From contig CAIVQB010000092.1 of assembly GCA_903907925.1 (NCBI GenBank), positions 1-64,000 on the forward strand: a DNA stretch of 64,000 nt, in the 5' to 3' direction. This DNA comes from an uncultured Verrucomicrobiota bacterium (GTDB lineage: Bacteria > Verrucomicrobiota > Verrucomicrobiia > Limisphaerales > UBA9464). Position 1 is the first letter of the stretch; every line of letters starts with the position of its first letter. Below are positions 18,446-28,078 of this stretch, piece by piece. Under the pieces are notes generated by a model. That model saw nothing but the letters and a program-made list of their open reading frames with translations, was not told the origin of the DNA and made no database searches. The translations under genes and the position numbers were made by a program.

Positions 18446-19609
18446 ATGATCCTTTCGCACCCCGACGACGCCCTGCCAACCAAGGAGCCCTCTCCGCTTC
18501 CCAGCACGGTGCGGCTGCTTTCCCTCGATGCCCTGCGGGGATTCGACATGTTTTGGATCATGGGAGCCGACTCGTTCGGCGCTGCCGCCGCGGGGGTGGC
18601 TTCCGGTCCGGTGACCCGAGCCGTGGCCCATCAGCTCGAACATGTGCCCTGGATCGGGTTCCATTTCTACGACCTGATTTTCCCGCTGTTCATCTTCATT
18701 TCCGGAGTCTCGCTGGTCCTATCGCTCGATGGCTTCACGCCCCGCTATGGGAAGGATGCCGCGGTGTTGCGGGTGGTGCGGCGCACCTTCTGGCTCTACC
18801 TCCTCGGCATCTTCTATTACGGAGGATTCTCGACGCCTCTGGAAGGGATCCGGTTGTTGGGTGTCCTCCAACGCATCGCCTTGTGCTACGGGGCCTGCGG
18901 TCTGGGCTTAATTTTCTTCAAGCCGCGGACGCTGGCGATTCTCGGCGGACTGATCCTGATCGGCTATTGGGCGTTGCTGGCGCTGGTGGCGGTTCCGGGG
19001 CAGGCGGGAGGCGTCAGCTTCGACGAGGGACACAACATCGTGAATTGGTTCGATTCGCGTTTTCTGCCCTTTCGAAAATGGGACGGTGACCACGATCCGG
19101 AGGGCGTTCTCAGCACCTTCCCGGCGATCGTGAGTTGCCTGCTCGGAATCTTTGGCGGATTGATCCTGACCGATCCCAAACGAAGCCCGTTGCAACGGGT
19201 CAAGACACTGGCGATCGCGGGAGTCGTCCTGCTGGCGACCGGTTATCTCTGGGGTCTGTCCTTCCCGATCATCAAGAAGCTGTGGACCTCGTCCTTCGTC
19301 CTGGTGGCCGGTGGATGGAGCGCGCTCCTGCTGGCGGCCTTCTACTGGTGCATCGACATCAAGGGCTGGCGTGGTTGGTGTCAGCCGCTGGTCTGGGTCG
19401 GTCTGAACCCGATCACCGTCTACCTGGCGAGTCACCTCATTGATTTCGAACAGCTCTCCTCCCGGCTTGCTGGCGGCAACGTTCAGGCGCTTTTGGATCG
19501 TCTGACGTTTTCTGGAATGGGGGGCGTGGTGCTCGCGGTGATCGGAGCGGGCTACGCCTTCGGCCTCGCCTGGTACCTGAATCGCCGGAAGATCTACATT
19601 CGTCTCTGA
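18446..19609 (+). CDS. DUF5009 / HGSNAT-like multi-TM acyltransferase family protein
   Basis: 'SLDALRGFDMFWIMGADSF', 'FYDLIFPLFIFISGVSLVLSL', 'GVLQRIALCYG', 'KKLWTSSFVLVAGGWSALLLA'. Confidence 0.85.
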   Translation: MILSHPDDALPTKEPSPLPSTVRLLSLDALRGFDMFWIMGADSFGAAAAGVASGPVTRAVAHQLEHVPWIGFHFYDLIFPLFIFISGVSLVLSLDGFTPRYGKDAAVLRVVRRTFWLYLLGIFYYGGFSTPLEGIRLLGVLQRIALCYGACGLGLIFFKPRTLAILGGLILIGYWALLALVAVPGQAGGVSFDEGHNIVNWFDSRFLPFRKWDGDHDPEGVLSTFPAIVSCLLGIFGGLILTDPKRSPLQRVKTLAIAGVVLLATGYLWGLSFPIIKKLWTSSFVLVAGGWSALLLAAFYWCIDIKGWRGWCQPLVWVGLNPITVYLASHLIDFEQLSSRLAGGNVQALLDRLTFSGMGGVVLAVIGAGYAFGLAWYLNRRKIYIRL

Positions 19610-19619
19610 ACCTCCGACC

Positions 19620-20951
19620 ATGCCCTATCGTTTTGAATCGGCCGGTTATCGTCGCGGGGGCGCTTCGCGCGGCGGACGGGGTGGACGGGCGCCGCGCGGT
19701 TCGCGAAATCTTCCGGAGATCCCGGAACGGTTTGTCTGCGTGGATGCGCTGCGGGGGTTCGACATGTTCTGGATTGTCGGTGCCGCCTACCTCGTCAGCG
19801 CACTCGAACGGTGGACCGGATCGGGCATTCTGACCGCCTTGAAGGGGCAGTTGCATCATGTGGAATGGGAGGAATTCGCCTTCTACGACCTGATCTTTCC
19901 ACTGTTCGTTTTCATCACCGGGGTTTCCGCGGTGTTTTCCATCCGGAAGACGATTGCCCGGGAGGGTCGTGGTGTTGCGGCACGGCGTATTCTGAAGCGG
20001 GGGATCATCCTTTTCGCCATCGGGCTTTTCTATTCGGGCGGGTTCCACGGGACACCCTATGTCCCTCCCGACGGCGGCGATGCCACTTCGCGCGAACTGC
20101 TGCGTCATCTGTTCGACAACACCCGGCTGTTGGGAGTCCTCAACCGCATCGCCCTGGCCTACCTGGCCGCCGGGTTTCTGTTTCTGATTCTGCCGGTGCG
20201 TCTGCTCTTGGTGGTCTTTGTGGGCATTCTATTCGGCTACTGGAGCATCATGGCCCGGGTGCCGATCAGGGACATCGAGCTGAGCCGCGAGCGGATTGCA
20301 GCGCTGGGTGAGGAGACGGGGGAAACCAATGCGATGAAGCTCTATCTCGCCACCACCAACCGGGTGGAGGGCCGTTTTGGGCCCGGATACAACGTGGCGA
20401 ATCACATCGATTTTCTGTATCTGCCGGGCCACAAGCTGGATGGGTTCTACGATCCGGAAGGCCTGCTGAGTACGCTTCCGGCGATCGCCACCTGTCTGCT
20501 CGGAATGCTGGCGGGTGCCATGCTGCAACGGGTCGATTTTGAGCCGACCACCAAGTCCATCTTCTTCCTCGTGTCGGGAATATTCCTGGTGGCGATCGGG
20601 TTCGTCTGGGGCTTTTCGTTCCCGGTGGTCAAGAAGCTGTGGAGCTCGTCGTTCGTTTGTGTCGCGGGGGGTTACAGTCTCATCCTGCTCGCGGTGTTCC
20701 ACCAGATCATCGACGTCTGGAACAAGGAACTCTGGTGCCAGCCGTTCGTCTGGGTGGGCTCCAATTCGCTGGTGATCTATCTCGGCGCACAACTCCTGAA
20801 CTACCGCAAAGTGGCGGAACGTTTCGTCGGCGGACCGGTCAGCTCCCACCTGGGACGCTTCGGGGATGTCGTGCTGGGAATCGCTGCATTGTTCGTCCTC
20901 CTCGCCTTCGCACGGTTTCTGCATCGACGACAGTTGTTCCTGCGCCTGTGA
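19620..20951 (+). CDS. DUF5009 / HGSNAT-like multi-TM protein, tandem paralogue
   Basis: 'CVDALRGFDMFWIVGAAYL', 'FYDLIFPLFVFITGVSAVFSI', 'VKKLWSSSFVCVAGGYSLILLA'. Confidence 0.85.
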   Translation: MPYRFESAGYRRGGASRGGRGGRAPRGSRNLPEIPERFVCVDALRGFDMFWIVGAAYLVSALERWTGSGILTALKGQLHHVEWEEFAFYDLIFPLFVFITGVSAVFSIRKTIAREGRGVAARRILKRGIILFAIGLFYSGGFHGTPYVPPDGGDATSRELLRHLFDNTRLLGVLNRIALAYLAAGFLFLILPVRLLLVVFVGILFGYWSIMARVPIRDIELSRERIAALGEETGETNAMKLYLATTNRVEGRFGPGYNVANHIDFLYLPGHKLDGFYDPEGLLSTLPAIATCLLGMLAGAMLQRVDFEPTTKSIFFLVSGIFLVAIGFVWGFSFPVVKKLWSSSFVCVAGGYSLILLAVFHQIIDVWNKELWCQPFVWVGSNSLVIYLGAQLLNYRKVAERFVGGPVSSHLGRFGDVVLGIAALFVLLAFARFLHRRQLFLRL

Positions 20952-22282
20952 ACCTCCGATTGCGCGTTCTGCTGGCCGCGGCGTGGTCCCTGGTCCACGT
21001 TTCCGCCGCCGACACGCTGGTCGTGATTTCGCCTCATCCCGAGGAGATCCGGTCCGAGTTTGGAGAGGGGTTCTCACGATGGCACCAGGCACGGTATGGC
21101 ACGCCGGTCACTTTCGATTGGCGGGATCCCGGCGGCTCCGGCGAATCCCAGCGTTTCGTTGAATCGGAATTCAAGGGCCGGCCGGAGGGCATCGGGATCG
21201 ATGTATTCTTCGGCGGCGGACCCGAGCCGTTTCTGGCCCTGGCGGCGCGGCACTGGCTGGACGGGAGCGGCATTCCCATTTCAGCAACCGACGGGATACC
21301 GGCGCGCCGGGGTGGGGCGGATCTGTTTGATCCGAACCGGACCTGGTTCGGAGCCTGCCTCGCCACTTTTGGAATTCTTCAGAACCGCCGGGTTGCCGCG
21401 CTGACCGGCCTACCGCGCGTGAGCCGCTGGGAGGACCTGGCGCAACCGGCCGTGCGCGGATGGGTCGGTGCCGGTGATCCCCGGAACAGCGGGACGATGA
21501 ACAACATGTACGAAGCCGTCCTTCAGGCCTACGGATGGGAGCGCGGCTGGCGCCTGCTCACCTGCATTGCCGGCAACGTGCGGCAATTCGACCGGTTGAG
21601 TTCCCACACCGCCAAGGAGTGCGCCCTCGGCCAGGTGGCGTATGCGTTCTGTATCGATTACTACGCCTTCATTCAACGGGACGCGGCGAGTCCGGGCAGT
21701 CTGGAATTCGTCTTGCCGGAGGACTTTACATCGATTTCTCCGGACGGAATTGCCGTGCTCCACGGCGCACCGCACCGGGAAACGGCGTCGCGATTTGTCA
21801 CCTACGTCCTCAGCGAGGAGGGACAGAAGCTGTGGTACCTGCCCGTGGGAACGCCCGGCGGACCCGCACATCATGCGATCGAGCGGCTCCCGGTGAGGCC
21901 GTCGCTGTATTCGGAATATGGCGGCCAAAGCCGGATCCGGGTGAACCCCTTCACTTTGAATCCGTCGTTCCGCTACGATGCCGCCCTCGCGCGAAGCCGG
22001 CGCGACGTGGTGCGGTCGCTGTTTGGTTCCATGTTGATCGACCTGCATCCGGAGTTGTGCCGGGCTTGGGAAGCGGTGATCCGCCGTGGAAACCGAGCGG
22101 CGGAAGTCGCGGATTTCGGGGCCGTGCCGCTAACCGAACTCGAGGTGACCGCGCTGGGGCGGCGGACGGGATTGGACGCCCGTGTGCGGCAACGGATGAA
22201 GTTGGACTGGCAGAAGTGGGCCCAGGCAAAATACCGGCGGCTGTCGGAGGCTCGCGCGACCGACACCGCTTCCGCGCCATGA
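20948..22282 (+). CDS. Extracellular solute-binding protein (ABC transporter)
   Basis: GTG start overlapping upstream stop; signal peptide; 'LVVISPHPEEIRSEFGEGFSRWHQARYGTPVTF', 'AQPAVRGWVGAGDPRNSGTMNNMYEAVLQAYGWERGW'. Confidence 0.82.
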   Translation: MNLRLRVLLAAAWSLVHVSAADTLVVISPHPEEIRSEFGEGFSRWHQARYGTPVTFDWRDPGGSGESQRFVESEFKGRPEGIGIDVFFGGGPEPFLALAARHWLDGSGIPISATDGIPARRGGADLFDPNRTWFGACLATFGILQNRRVAALTGLPRVSRWEDLAQPAVRGWVGAGDPRNSGTMNNMYEAVLQAYGWERGWRLLTCIAGNVRQFDRLSSHTAKECALGQVAYAFCIDYYAFIQRDAASPGSLEFVLPEDFTSISPDGIAVLHGAPHRETASRFVTYVLSEEGQKLWYLPVGTPGGPAHHAIERLPVRPSLYSEYGGQSRIRVNPFTLNPSFRYDAALARSRRDVVRSLFGSMLIDLHPELCRAWEAVIRRGNRAAEVADFGAVPLTELEVTALGRRTGLDARVRQRMKLDWQKWAQAKYRRLSEARATDTASAP

Positions 22283-23331
22283 AGATCACCGCCCGCAATC
22301 TCACCAAGAGCTTTGGAACAACACCGGTCCTGCGCGACGTTTCGCTGGAGATTCAACCCGGCGAACTGTTCTTCCTGCTCGGACCCAGCGGCTGCGGTAA
22401 AACCACCCTCCTGCGCATCGTGGCGGGTTTTCAACTTCCGGACCACGGCGACCTTCTGTTTGACGATCGGGTGGTGACGGAGATGCCCCCCCACCAGCGC
22501 AATGTCGGAATGGTCTTTCAGAACTACGCGCTGTGGCCCCATCTCACCGTCGCGCAGAATGTCGCCTACGGTTTGGAGGTGCGAAAGGTCGAATCGACCG
22601 AACGCCGGCGCCGTGTCGCCGAGGCCTTGGAAATGGTGCGAATGGGCGGTCTGGGTGACCGGTTGCCGAACCAGCTTTCCGGCGGCCAACAGCAGCGGGT
22701 GGCTCTCGCCCGGGCACTGGTGATCCGACCCGGCGTCCTGCTGCTCGATGAACCGTTGTCCAACCTCGACGCCCGGTTGCGACTCGAACTCCGCGACGAG
22801 ATTCGACGCATCCAGAATGCCACCCGGATTACCACCGTCTACGTCACCCACGATCAGCGCGAGGCGTTGTCGCTCGCCGACCGGATGGCGGTGCTGGATC
22901 GGGGGGGCGTCGCGCAGATCGGGACCCCGCGTGAAGTCTATTGTCGTCCGTTGAACCGCGGCGTGGCGGAGTTCCTTGGGGATGTGAACTGGATTGATGC
23001 AGTGGTGGAATCCGCGGGATCGGAGGCCCTGATGCTTTCGACCGCGGAAGGACCGCTCCAGGCGGCCCCGCGCGGTGATCTGGTGCCCGGGATGACGGTC
23101 TCCGCCGGATTCCGCCCCGAATCCGTGCAGTGGGTCTCTACACCCAATTCCGGGTGGACCTGTTCCATTCTTCGCAGTCTGTATCAGGGCGACTCGGAGG
23201 AATATCACCTCCAGACCCGGTCGGGTGCCATCTTCAAGGCGCTCGTCCCCAACCCGTCCCTTCACCCGCGGTCCGGGGACGCGGTGCAGGTTTCCGTGCG
23301 GTCGCAGGACGTGTTTGTCGTCAACCGCTGA
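22279..23331 (+). CDS. ABC transporter ATP-binding protein (Fe3+/spermidine/sugar type)
   Basis: Walker A 'GPSGCGKTT', signature 'LSGGQQQRVALARAL', Walker B 'LLLDEPLSNLDA', C-terminal TOBE-like region. Confidence 0.92.
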   Translation: MKITARNLTKSFGTTPVLRDVSLEIQPGELFFLLGPSGCGKTTLLRIVAGFQLPDHGDLLFDDRVVTEMPPHQRNVGMVFQNYALWPHLTVAQNVAYGLEVRKVESTERRRRVAEALEMVRMGGLGDRLPNQLSGGQQQRVALARALVIRPGVLLLDEPLSNLDARLRLELRDEIRRIQNATRITTVYVTHDQREALSLADRMAVLDRGGVAQIGTPREVYCRPLNRGVAEFLGDVNWIDAVVESAGSEALMLSTAEGPLQAAPRGDLVPGMTVSAGFRPESVQWVSTPNSGWTCSILRSLYQGDSEEYHLQTRSGAIFKALVPNPSLHPRSGDAVQVSVRSQDVFVVNR

Positions 23332-23518
23332 ACGCCGCGGGGTTCCGAGCCGCCGCTGTCGTTGATCGGAAGGCTTCCCGAAATCCCGGGTTGCGTTTTT
23401 TCCGTTTTTTCTTTGAGCCGTTTTCACGACCCGGTGTCTCAACGGGCATGATGGGACGGGTCTTCGAGTTGGCCGCGCACTTGCTCTGAACGCTCGAATC
23501 CTTCCTGCGAAAGGCGTT

Positions 23519-24742
23519 ATGATTACAAATATAAAACGTTCGAGCCCTCCTCGGGCGGTTGGGCGTGGGAAACGCAAATCAACGGTTCGGGCCGTCCGGG
23601 CTGTTCCACCACCGCATCGCCTGCGAGGTCGCTCCACCGGTCGATCCGCCCGCCGCTTGGACGCACGGGCCACGGTCCGCCCGGCCACCGACCGTTCGCC
23701 AGCGGTTCCCAAGCCTCTGGAACGGCCTTCTGAACCTGCGGTGCCGCCCACGGTTTCGGTCGCGGTGCCGATCGATATGCCTGCCGCAACGTTGCCTGCC
23801 GAACTGCTGCCCACCGGAGCGGTCGGGCCGGTGCCAGCGACGATTCCCGCTCGCCCGCGGCCGGAACGGACGACGGGTCCCGGTGATCGTGACGGGGACA
23901 TGAGTTTACGGTTGTACTTGCGGGAAATCAGCGAGACCCCGCTGCTGTCGATTCAGGATGAAATCGACCTCGCCGGGCGCATTCAAAAAGGCGATGCCGC
24001 CGCCCGTGAGCACATGATCACCGCCAATCTCCGGCTGGTGGTAAAGATCGCCCGCGACTACGAGGGGATGGGTTTGCCGCTGCTCGACATGGTGAATGAG
24101 GGCAACATGGGTTTGATGCGGGCCGTCGAACGGTTTGATCCGACCAAGGGTGCCAAGCTCTCAACCTATGCCGCATGGTGGATCAAGCAGTCGATCAAAC
24201 GCGGGATCGCCAATCAGGGGAAAACGATCCGTCTGCCGGTGCACCTGGTGGATCGCGTGGCCAAGATTCGCCGGGCGGCCCTCAAGCTGCATGAAGAACT
24301 CGGGCGCGAACCCACCGAGTCGGAAATAGCCGAGGTCATGGGGATGAAAGCCGAGCGGGTCGGCGAGTTGCTCGCCGCCAGTTGCCGTCCGGCATCATTG
24401 GATGCACCCGTGGGCGATGACGACGACACCCGGTTTGCCGACCTGGTCCGCGACGAAAACTCCACCACGGCCTTCGAGCGCCTCGATGAGTCGTCACGGC
24501 ACGACATGGTGCTGGAACTGGTTGGACGACTGGATCAGCGCGAGATCGCCGTGATCCGGGAGCGGTTCGGATTGAACGGCCGTTCCGAACGGACGCTGGA
24601 GCAGATCGGCCAGCGGTTCGGCGTCACACGCGAACGCATCCGTCAGATTGAGGCGGGCGCGCTCCGCAAGTTGCGCAAGCTCGTCGAACGCCGCGAAGCC
24701 CAGATTGATCCCGACCTTGAGCCTTTCCGCGAGGCAGCCTGA
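23519..24742 (+). CDS. RNA polymerase sigma-70 family factor (RpoD/SigA-like) with basic Pro/Arg-rich N-terminal extension
   Basis: 'LRLYLREISETPLL', 'NLRLVVKIARDYEGMGLPLLDMVNEGNMGLMRAVERFDPTKGAKLSTYAAWWIKQSIKRGI', 'TLEQIGQRFGVTRERIRQIEAGALRKLRK'. Confidence 0.93.
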   Translation: MITNIKRSSPPRAVGRGKRKSTVRAVRAVPPPHRLRGRSTGRSARRLDARATVRPATDRSPAVPKPLERPSEPAVPPTVSVAVPIDMPAATLPAELLPTGAVGPVPATIPARPRPERTTGPGDRDGDMSLRLYLREISETPLLSIQDEIDLAGRIQKGDAAAREHMITANLRLVVKIARDYEGMGLPLLDMVNEGNMGLMRAVERFDPTKGAKLSTYAAWWIKQSIKRGIANQGKTIRLPVHLVDRVAKIRRAALKLHEELGREPTESEIAEVMGMKAERVGELLAASCRPASLDAPVGDDDDTRFADLVRDENSTTAFERLDESSRHDMVLELVGRLDQREIAVIRERFGLNGRSERTLEQIGQRFGVTRERIRQIEAGALRKLRKLVERREAQIDPDLEPFREAA

Positions 24743-24769
24743 GTTGGAGCTTTGGAAAGGGCTAAAAAC

Positions 24770-24875
24770 GGACACGGATTTCACGGATTCTCACGAATTT
24801 CGGAAGTGCCGATTCATTCGGATCCATTCCGTTCGATTTGCTCCCAATCCGTGATAATTCGTGAAATCCGTGTCC
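24770..24875. repeat. Intergenic inverted repeat with 30-bp imperfect arms
   Basis: ggacacggatttcacggattctcacgaatt (24770-24799) vs reverse complement of 24846-24875, 27 of 30 matching. Confidence 0.85.
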
Positions 24876-24906
24876 AATATCGTCTGAGTCAGCTCGAATT
24901 TTCGCG

Positions 24907-26712
24907 TCAGATTTTTGCCGTTTCCTTCGCCCACGTGTCCTTGAGCGGCAGCGTGCGGAGGAAAACGGTCGGGCTGCCGGACGGTGTCTTCGGGTCGGGC
25001 CAGAAATAGCCGAGGCGTTCGAACTGAAAGCGTTCACCCAGGGCCGGCGCGGCCAGCGAGGCTTCCAACCGGGCGGTTACCGTTTCCAGGGAACGCGGAT
25101 TGAGCACTGATTTGAAATCGCGTCCGTCCTTCTCCGGTTCCTGTTCGGTGAACAGCCGATCGTAAAGCCGCACCTCCGCCGGCACGCTCTCGGTGGCGCT
25201 GACCCAGTGGATCGTTCCCTTGACCTTCCGCGCGGCGTTGGCTCCACCGGACCGTGATTCCAGATCGGCCGTGCAGTGCAATTCCGTGACCTTCCCGGCG
25301 GCATCCCGGATCACCGCGTCGCAGTGGATGATGCAGGCGTATTTCAGACGCACATCGCCGTCGGGCCGGAGTCGGAAATACTTCGGTGGCGGGCCTTCCA
25401 TGAAATCGTCCTGCTCGATGAACACCTCGCGAGTCAATACGACCCGGCGCGATCCAGCCGACGGATCCTCCGGGTTGTTCACTGCCTCGCATTCGATCCG
25501 GTCGTCCGGCCCGAGATTGGTGAGGATGATCTTGAGCGGGCGAAGCACCGCCAGACGGCGCTGGGCGGTCCGGTTCAATTCGTCCCGGATGGAATGTTCG
25601 AGGACCGCCACGTCCGTCTGGCCGCTGAATTTGGTGACACCGATGCGGGTTGCGAAATGACGGACCGCCGACGCGGGAACCCCCCGGCGCCGGAGACCCG
25701 AGATCGTCGGCATCCGGGGATCGTCCCAGCCGGTCACCCGGCCCTCGGTCACCAACTGGTGCAGCTTGCGCTTGCTCATGACCGTGTAGCCGAGGTTCAA
25801 CCGCGCGAACTCGAACTGGTGCGGCAGCGCACGGGGCAGGTTCAACTGTCCCAAAATCCAGTCGTACAGCGGCCGATGGACCTCGAACTCCAGGGTGCAG
25901 ATCGAGTGGGTGATGCCTTCGATGTAGTCGCTCAGGCAGTGGGCGAAGTCGTACAACGGATAAATGCACCAGCGGCTTCCGGTGTGGTGATGTTCGGCAT
26001 GGCGGATCCGGTAGAGGAGCGGATCGCGAAGCCAGATGTTGGGCGAACCCATGTCGATCTTCGCCCGCAACGTCCGGGCTCCGTCAGGGAATTCACCCGC
26101 GCGCATCCGTGCGAACCAATCGAGGTTCTCGGCAACCGACCGGTTTCTGAAGGGACTGTCGGTCCCCGGCCGGTCGGGTGAACCGCGAAGGCGCTCGGTG
26201 TCTTCCGGGGACAAATCGCACACGTAGGCGCTGCCCTTCTGGATCAACTGGATCGCATAGTCGTGGAGTTGATCGAAATAATCCGATGCGAAAAAGGGTT
26301 CCCGCCCGGTGATCTCCGGACCGGTTCCGGTGACGGCCGGAAGGTGGAAATCGGTTCCCGGCGCCCCGGGCATCGGCGGGCGTGCACCGACCGGCTTGAG
26401 CCCCAGCGTTTCATCGGCCCAACCGCCGATGAGCCACCGGACGTCGGCCTGGATGGAGTCGACGTACTCGATGTCCTCCTTGGTGGGATTGGTGTCGTCC
26501 ATCCGGAGGTTGCAGACCCCGCCGAACTGACGGGCGATCCCGAAGTTCAGGCAGATGGATTTGGCGTGGCCGATGTGGAGATAACCGTTGGGCTCGGGCG
26601 GAAACCGGGTGTGGATCCGGGAATGACGGCCGGCGGCGAGATCGGCGGAGACAATGTCCCGGATGAAGTCAGCGGGCTCGGCTGCGGCGGCTGTTGCGGC
26701 GGGTTCGGACAT
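24907..26712 (-). CDS. glnS: Glutamine--tRNA ligase
   Basis: 'RFPPEPNGYLHIGHAKSICLNFG', 'RMDDTNPTKEDIEYVDSIQADVRWL', 'TVMSKRKLHQLV'. Confidence 0.93.
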   Translation of the reverse strand: MSEPAATAAAAEPADFIRDIVSADLAAGRHSRIHTRFPPEPNGYLHIGHAKSICLNFGIARQFGGVCNLRMDDTNPTKEDIEYVDSIQADVRWLIGGWADETLGLKPVGARPPMPGAPGTDFHLPAVTGTGPEITGREPFFASDYFDQLHDYAIQLIQKGSAYVCDLSPEDTERLRGSPDRPGTDSPFRNRSVAENLDWFARMRAGEFPDGARTLRAKIDMGSPNIWLRDPLLYRIRHAEHHHTGSRWCIYPLYDFAHCLSDYIEGITHSICTLEFEVHRPLYDWILGQLNLPRALPHQFEFARLNLGYTVMSKRKLHQLVTEGRVTGWDDPRMPTISGLRRRGVPASAVRHFATRIGVTKFSGQTDVAVLEHSIRDELNRTAQRRLAVLRPLKIILTNLGPDDRIECEAVNNPEDPSAGSRRVVLTREVFIEQDDFMEGPPPKYFRLRPDGDVRLKYACIIHCDAVIRDAAGKVTELHCTADLESRSGGANAARKVKGTIHWVSATESVPAEVRLYDRLFTEQEPEKDGRDFKSVLNPRSLETVTARLEASLAAPALGERFQFERLGYFWPDPKTPSGSPTVFLRTLPLKDTWAKETAKI

Positions 26713-26805
26713 ACAAATTGGCGGCGATTGATAGGGTGGGATGGCTCCGAAGTCGAGGGGGAGGTTGCGGGAAACCGGCACCCGGTGGGGTGCCGACGCG
26801 GTGAA

Positions 26806-27960
26806 TCAGATCCGGGTCAACCGGCCGTCGGAACCGACCCGATAGCTTACGCCGCGCCAGACCACGCGGTTTCCAAACAGCGCCGCCGCCCACAGCACAA
26901 CGCCGGCCGCATCCTTGAACAATGCGAAGAGCGCGGGTGACGCCTGCCGCGTGTCGCCCGCGAGCCGGCGGGCCAGCAGATGGACCTGGAGCATCCGCCA
27001 GGCGAAGAGCGGCAACAGGCCCAGTCGAAGGGCGAGGGCCACCCGCGGGGACGCCGCTCCACTGGTGGCGAGGAGCAGGAGCCACCAGAATGTTTGGTTG
27101 CTGAGCAGGCTGGCCGCGAAGGGCAACGGCTGGCAGACCCGGATGGTTCGGTTCCAGCGGAGTTGATGAGCCCAGACTTGTCCCCAGCCCATTGGGGGAT
27201 CCCAGCACTCCACCACCACCGGACTCAACGCGATCTTGAAGCCGTTCCGCACAATACGGCGGCCCAGTTGATAGTCGTCGGCCAAATGGTCGGCCAGGGC
27301 CGTGAATCCGCCGATCTCCGCCAGCCGACCGGCCGGCAGTGCCATCGTGGCACCCAAGGCGAAATCCTGTTCCTGGAGGGTGCGCGACTGCAGGACTTGG
27401 CTCCAAAAATCGGCATTGATGGCGACCGCCTCCCAGTGCATGGCGGCGGTGGAGGGATTGGCGAGCCGGTAGAAGCAATTCACCAGACCGACCTTCGAAT
27501 CCCGCAACGGGGCCAGGACTTGAGAGAGAAAATCGGCCGGGACCCGGACATCGGCATCGCTGATCACCAGGTAGGGATGACGGGCGAGGGGTTCGAGGTG
27601 GGCCAGTTTGGAGACTTTGGCATTGGCCCCGATCAACGTCGTGACGATCTCCAACCGCGCATCAGCCCGCGGGAATTCAGACATCAGTTCCCGGACAATG
27701 TTGCACGCCGGATCGGAGGCGTCCTGTACCGCGAACAGGATCTGCACCGGACCGGGATAGTCCTGGGTGAACCAGCTCCGCAGACAGTTGCGGGTGGACG
27801 GGTCGCATCCCTTGAGCGGTTTGAGTAGGGAAACACCGGGCGTGAAATCACCAGTCGCCACGCGGCGATGCAGCGGAAACCGCAGCGCGGCGATGAACTG
27901 CCAGAGTCCAATGAAGGCACTCAGGACCGCCAGTCCGCCGAAGAGGGCGCAAAAAAGCAC
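26806..27960 (-). CDS. Glycosyltransferase family 2/21, ceramide glucosyltransferase or HpnI-like
   Basis: 'VSLLKPLKGCDPSTRNCLRSWFTQDYPGPVQILFAVQDASDPA', 'LVISDADVRVP', 'ADDYQLGRRI', 'QLRWNRTIR'. Confidence 0.85.
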   Translation of the reverse strand: MLFCALFGGLAVLSAFIGLWQFIAALRFPLHRRVATGDFTPGVSLLKPLKGCDPSTRNCLRSWFTQDYPGPVQILFAVQDASDPACNIVRELMSEFPRADARLEIVTTLIGANAKVSKLAHLEPLARHPYLVISDADVRVPADFLSQVLAPLRDSKVGLVNCFYRLANPSTAAMHWEAVAINADFWSQVLQSRTLQEQDFALGATMALPAGRLAEIGGFTALADHLADDYQLGRRIVRNGFKIALSPVVVECWDPPMGWGQVWAHQLRWNRTIRVCQPLPFAASLLSNQTFWWLLLLATSGAASPRVALALRLGLLPLFAWRMLQVHLLARRLAGDTRQASPALFALFKDAAGVVLWAAALFGNRVVWRGVSYRVGSDGRLTRI

Positions 27961-28078
27961 GGGCTGTTGTCGCTGGTTCGCCCGCCCGACGGCAAGCCGG
28001 GCGATTGGAAAGCCGGGGTGAATCAGTGACCCGACCTGCCGGCTTCACTCCCGACCCGGGCCGTGGCTTACTCGCGGC

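Noticed and set aside
21973-23901. 642-aa minus ORF opposite the SBP, ABC ATPase and sigma factor start
   Set aside because: Antisense shadow ORF with composition typical of GC-rich reverse frames.
26806-27960. Hopanoid (HpnI) pathway assignment for the GT
   Set aside because: The sequence fits ceramide-glucosyltransferase/HpnI-like GTs, but no other hopanoid gene is nearby, so the pathway is not claimed.
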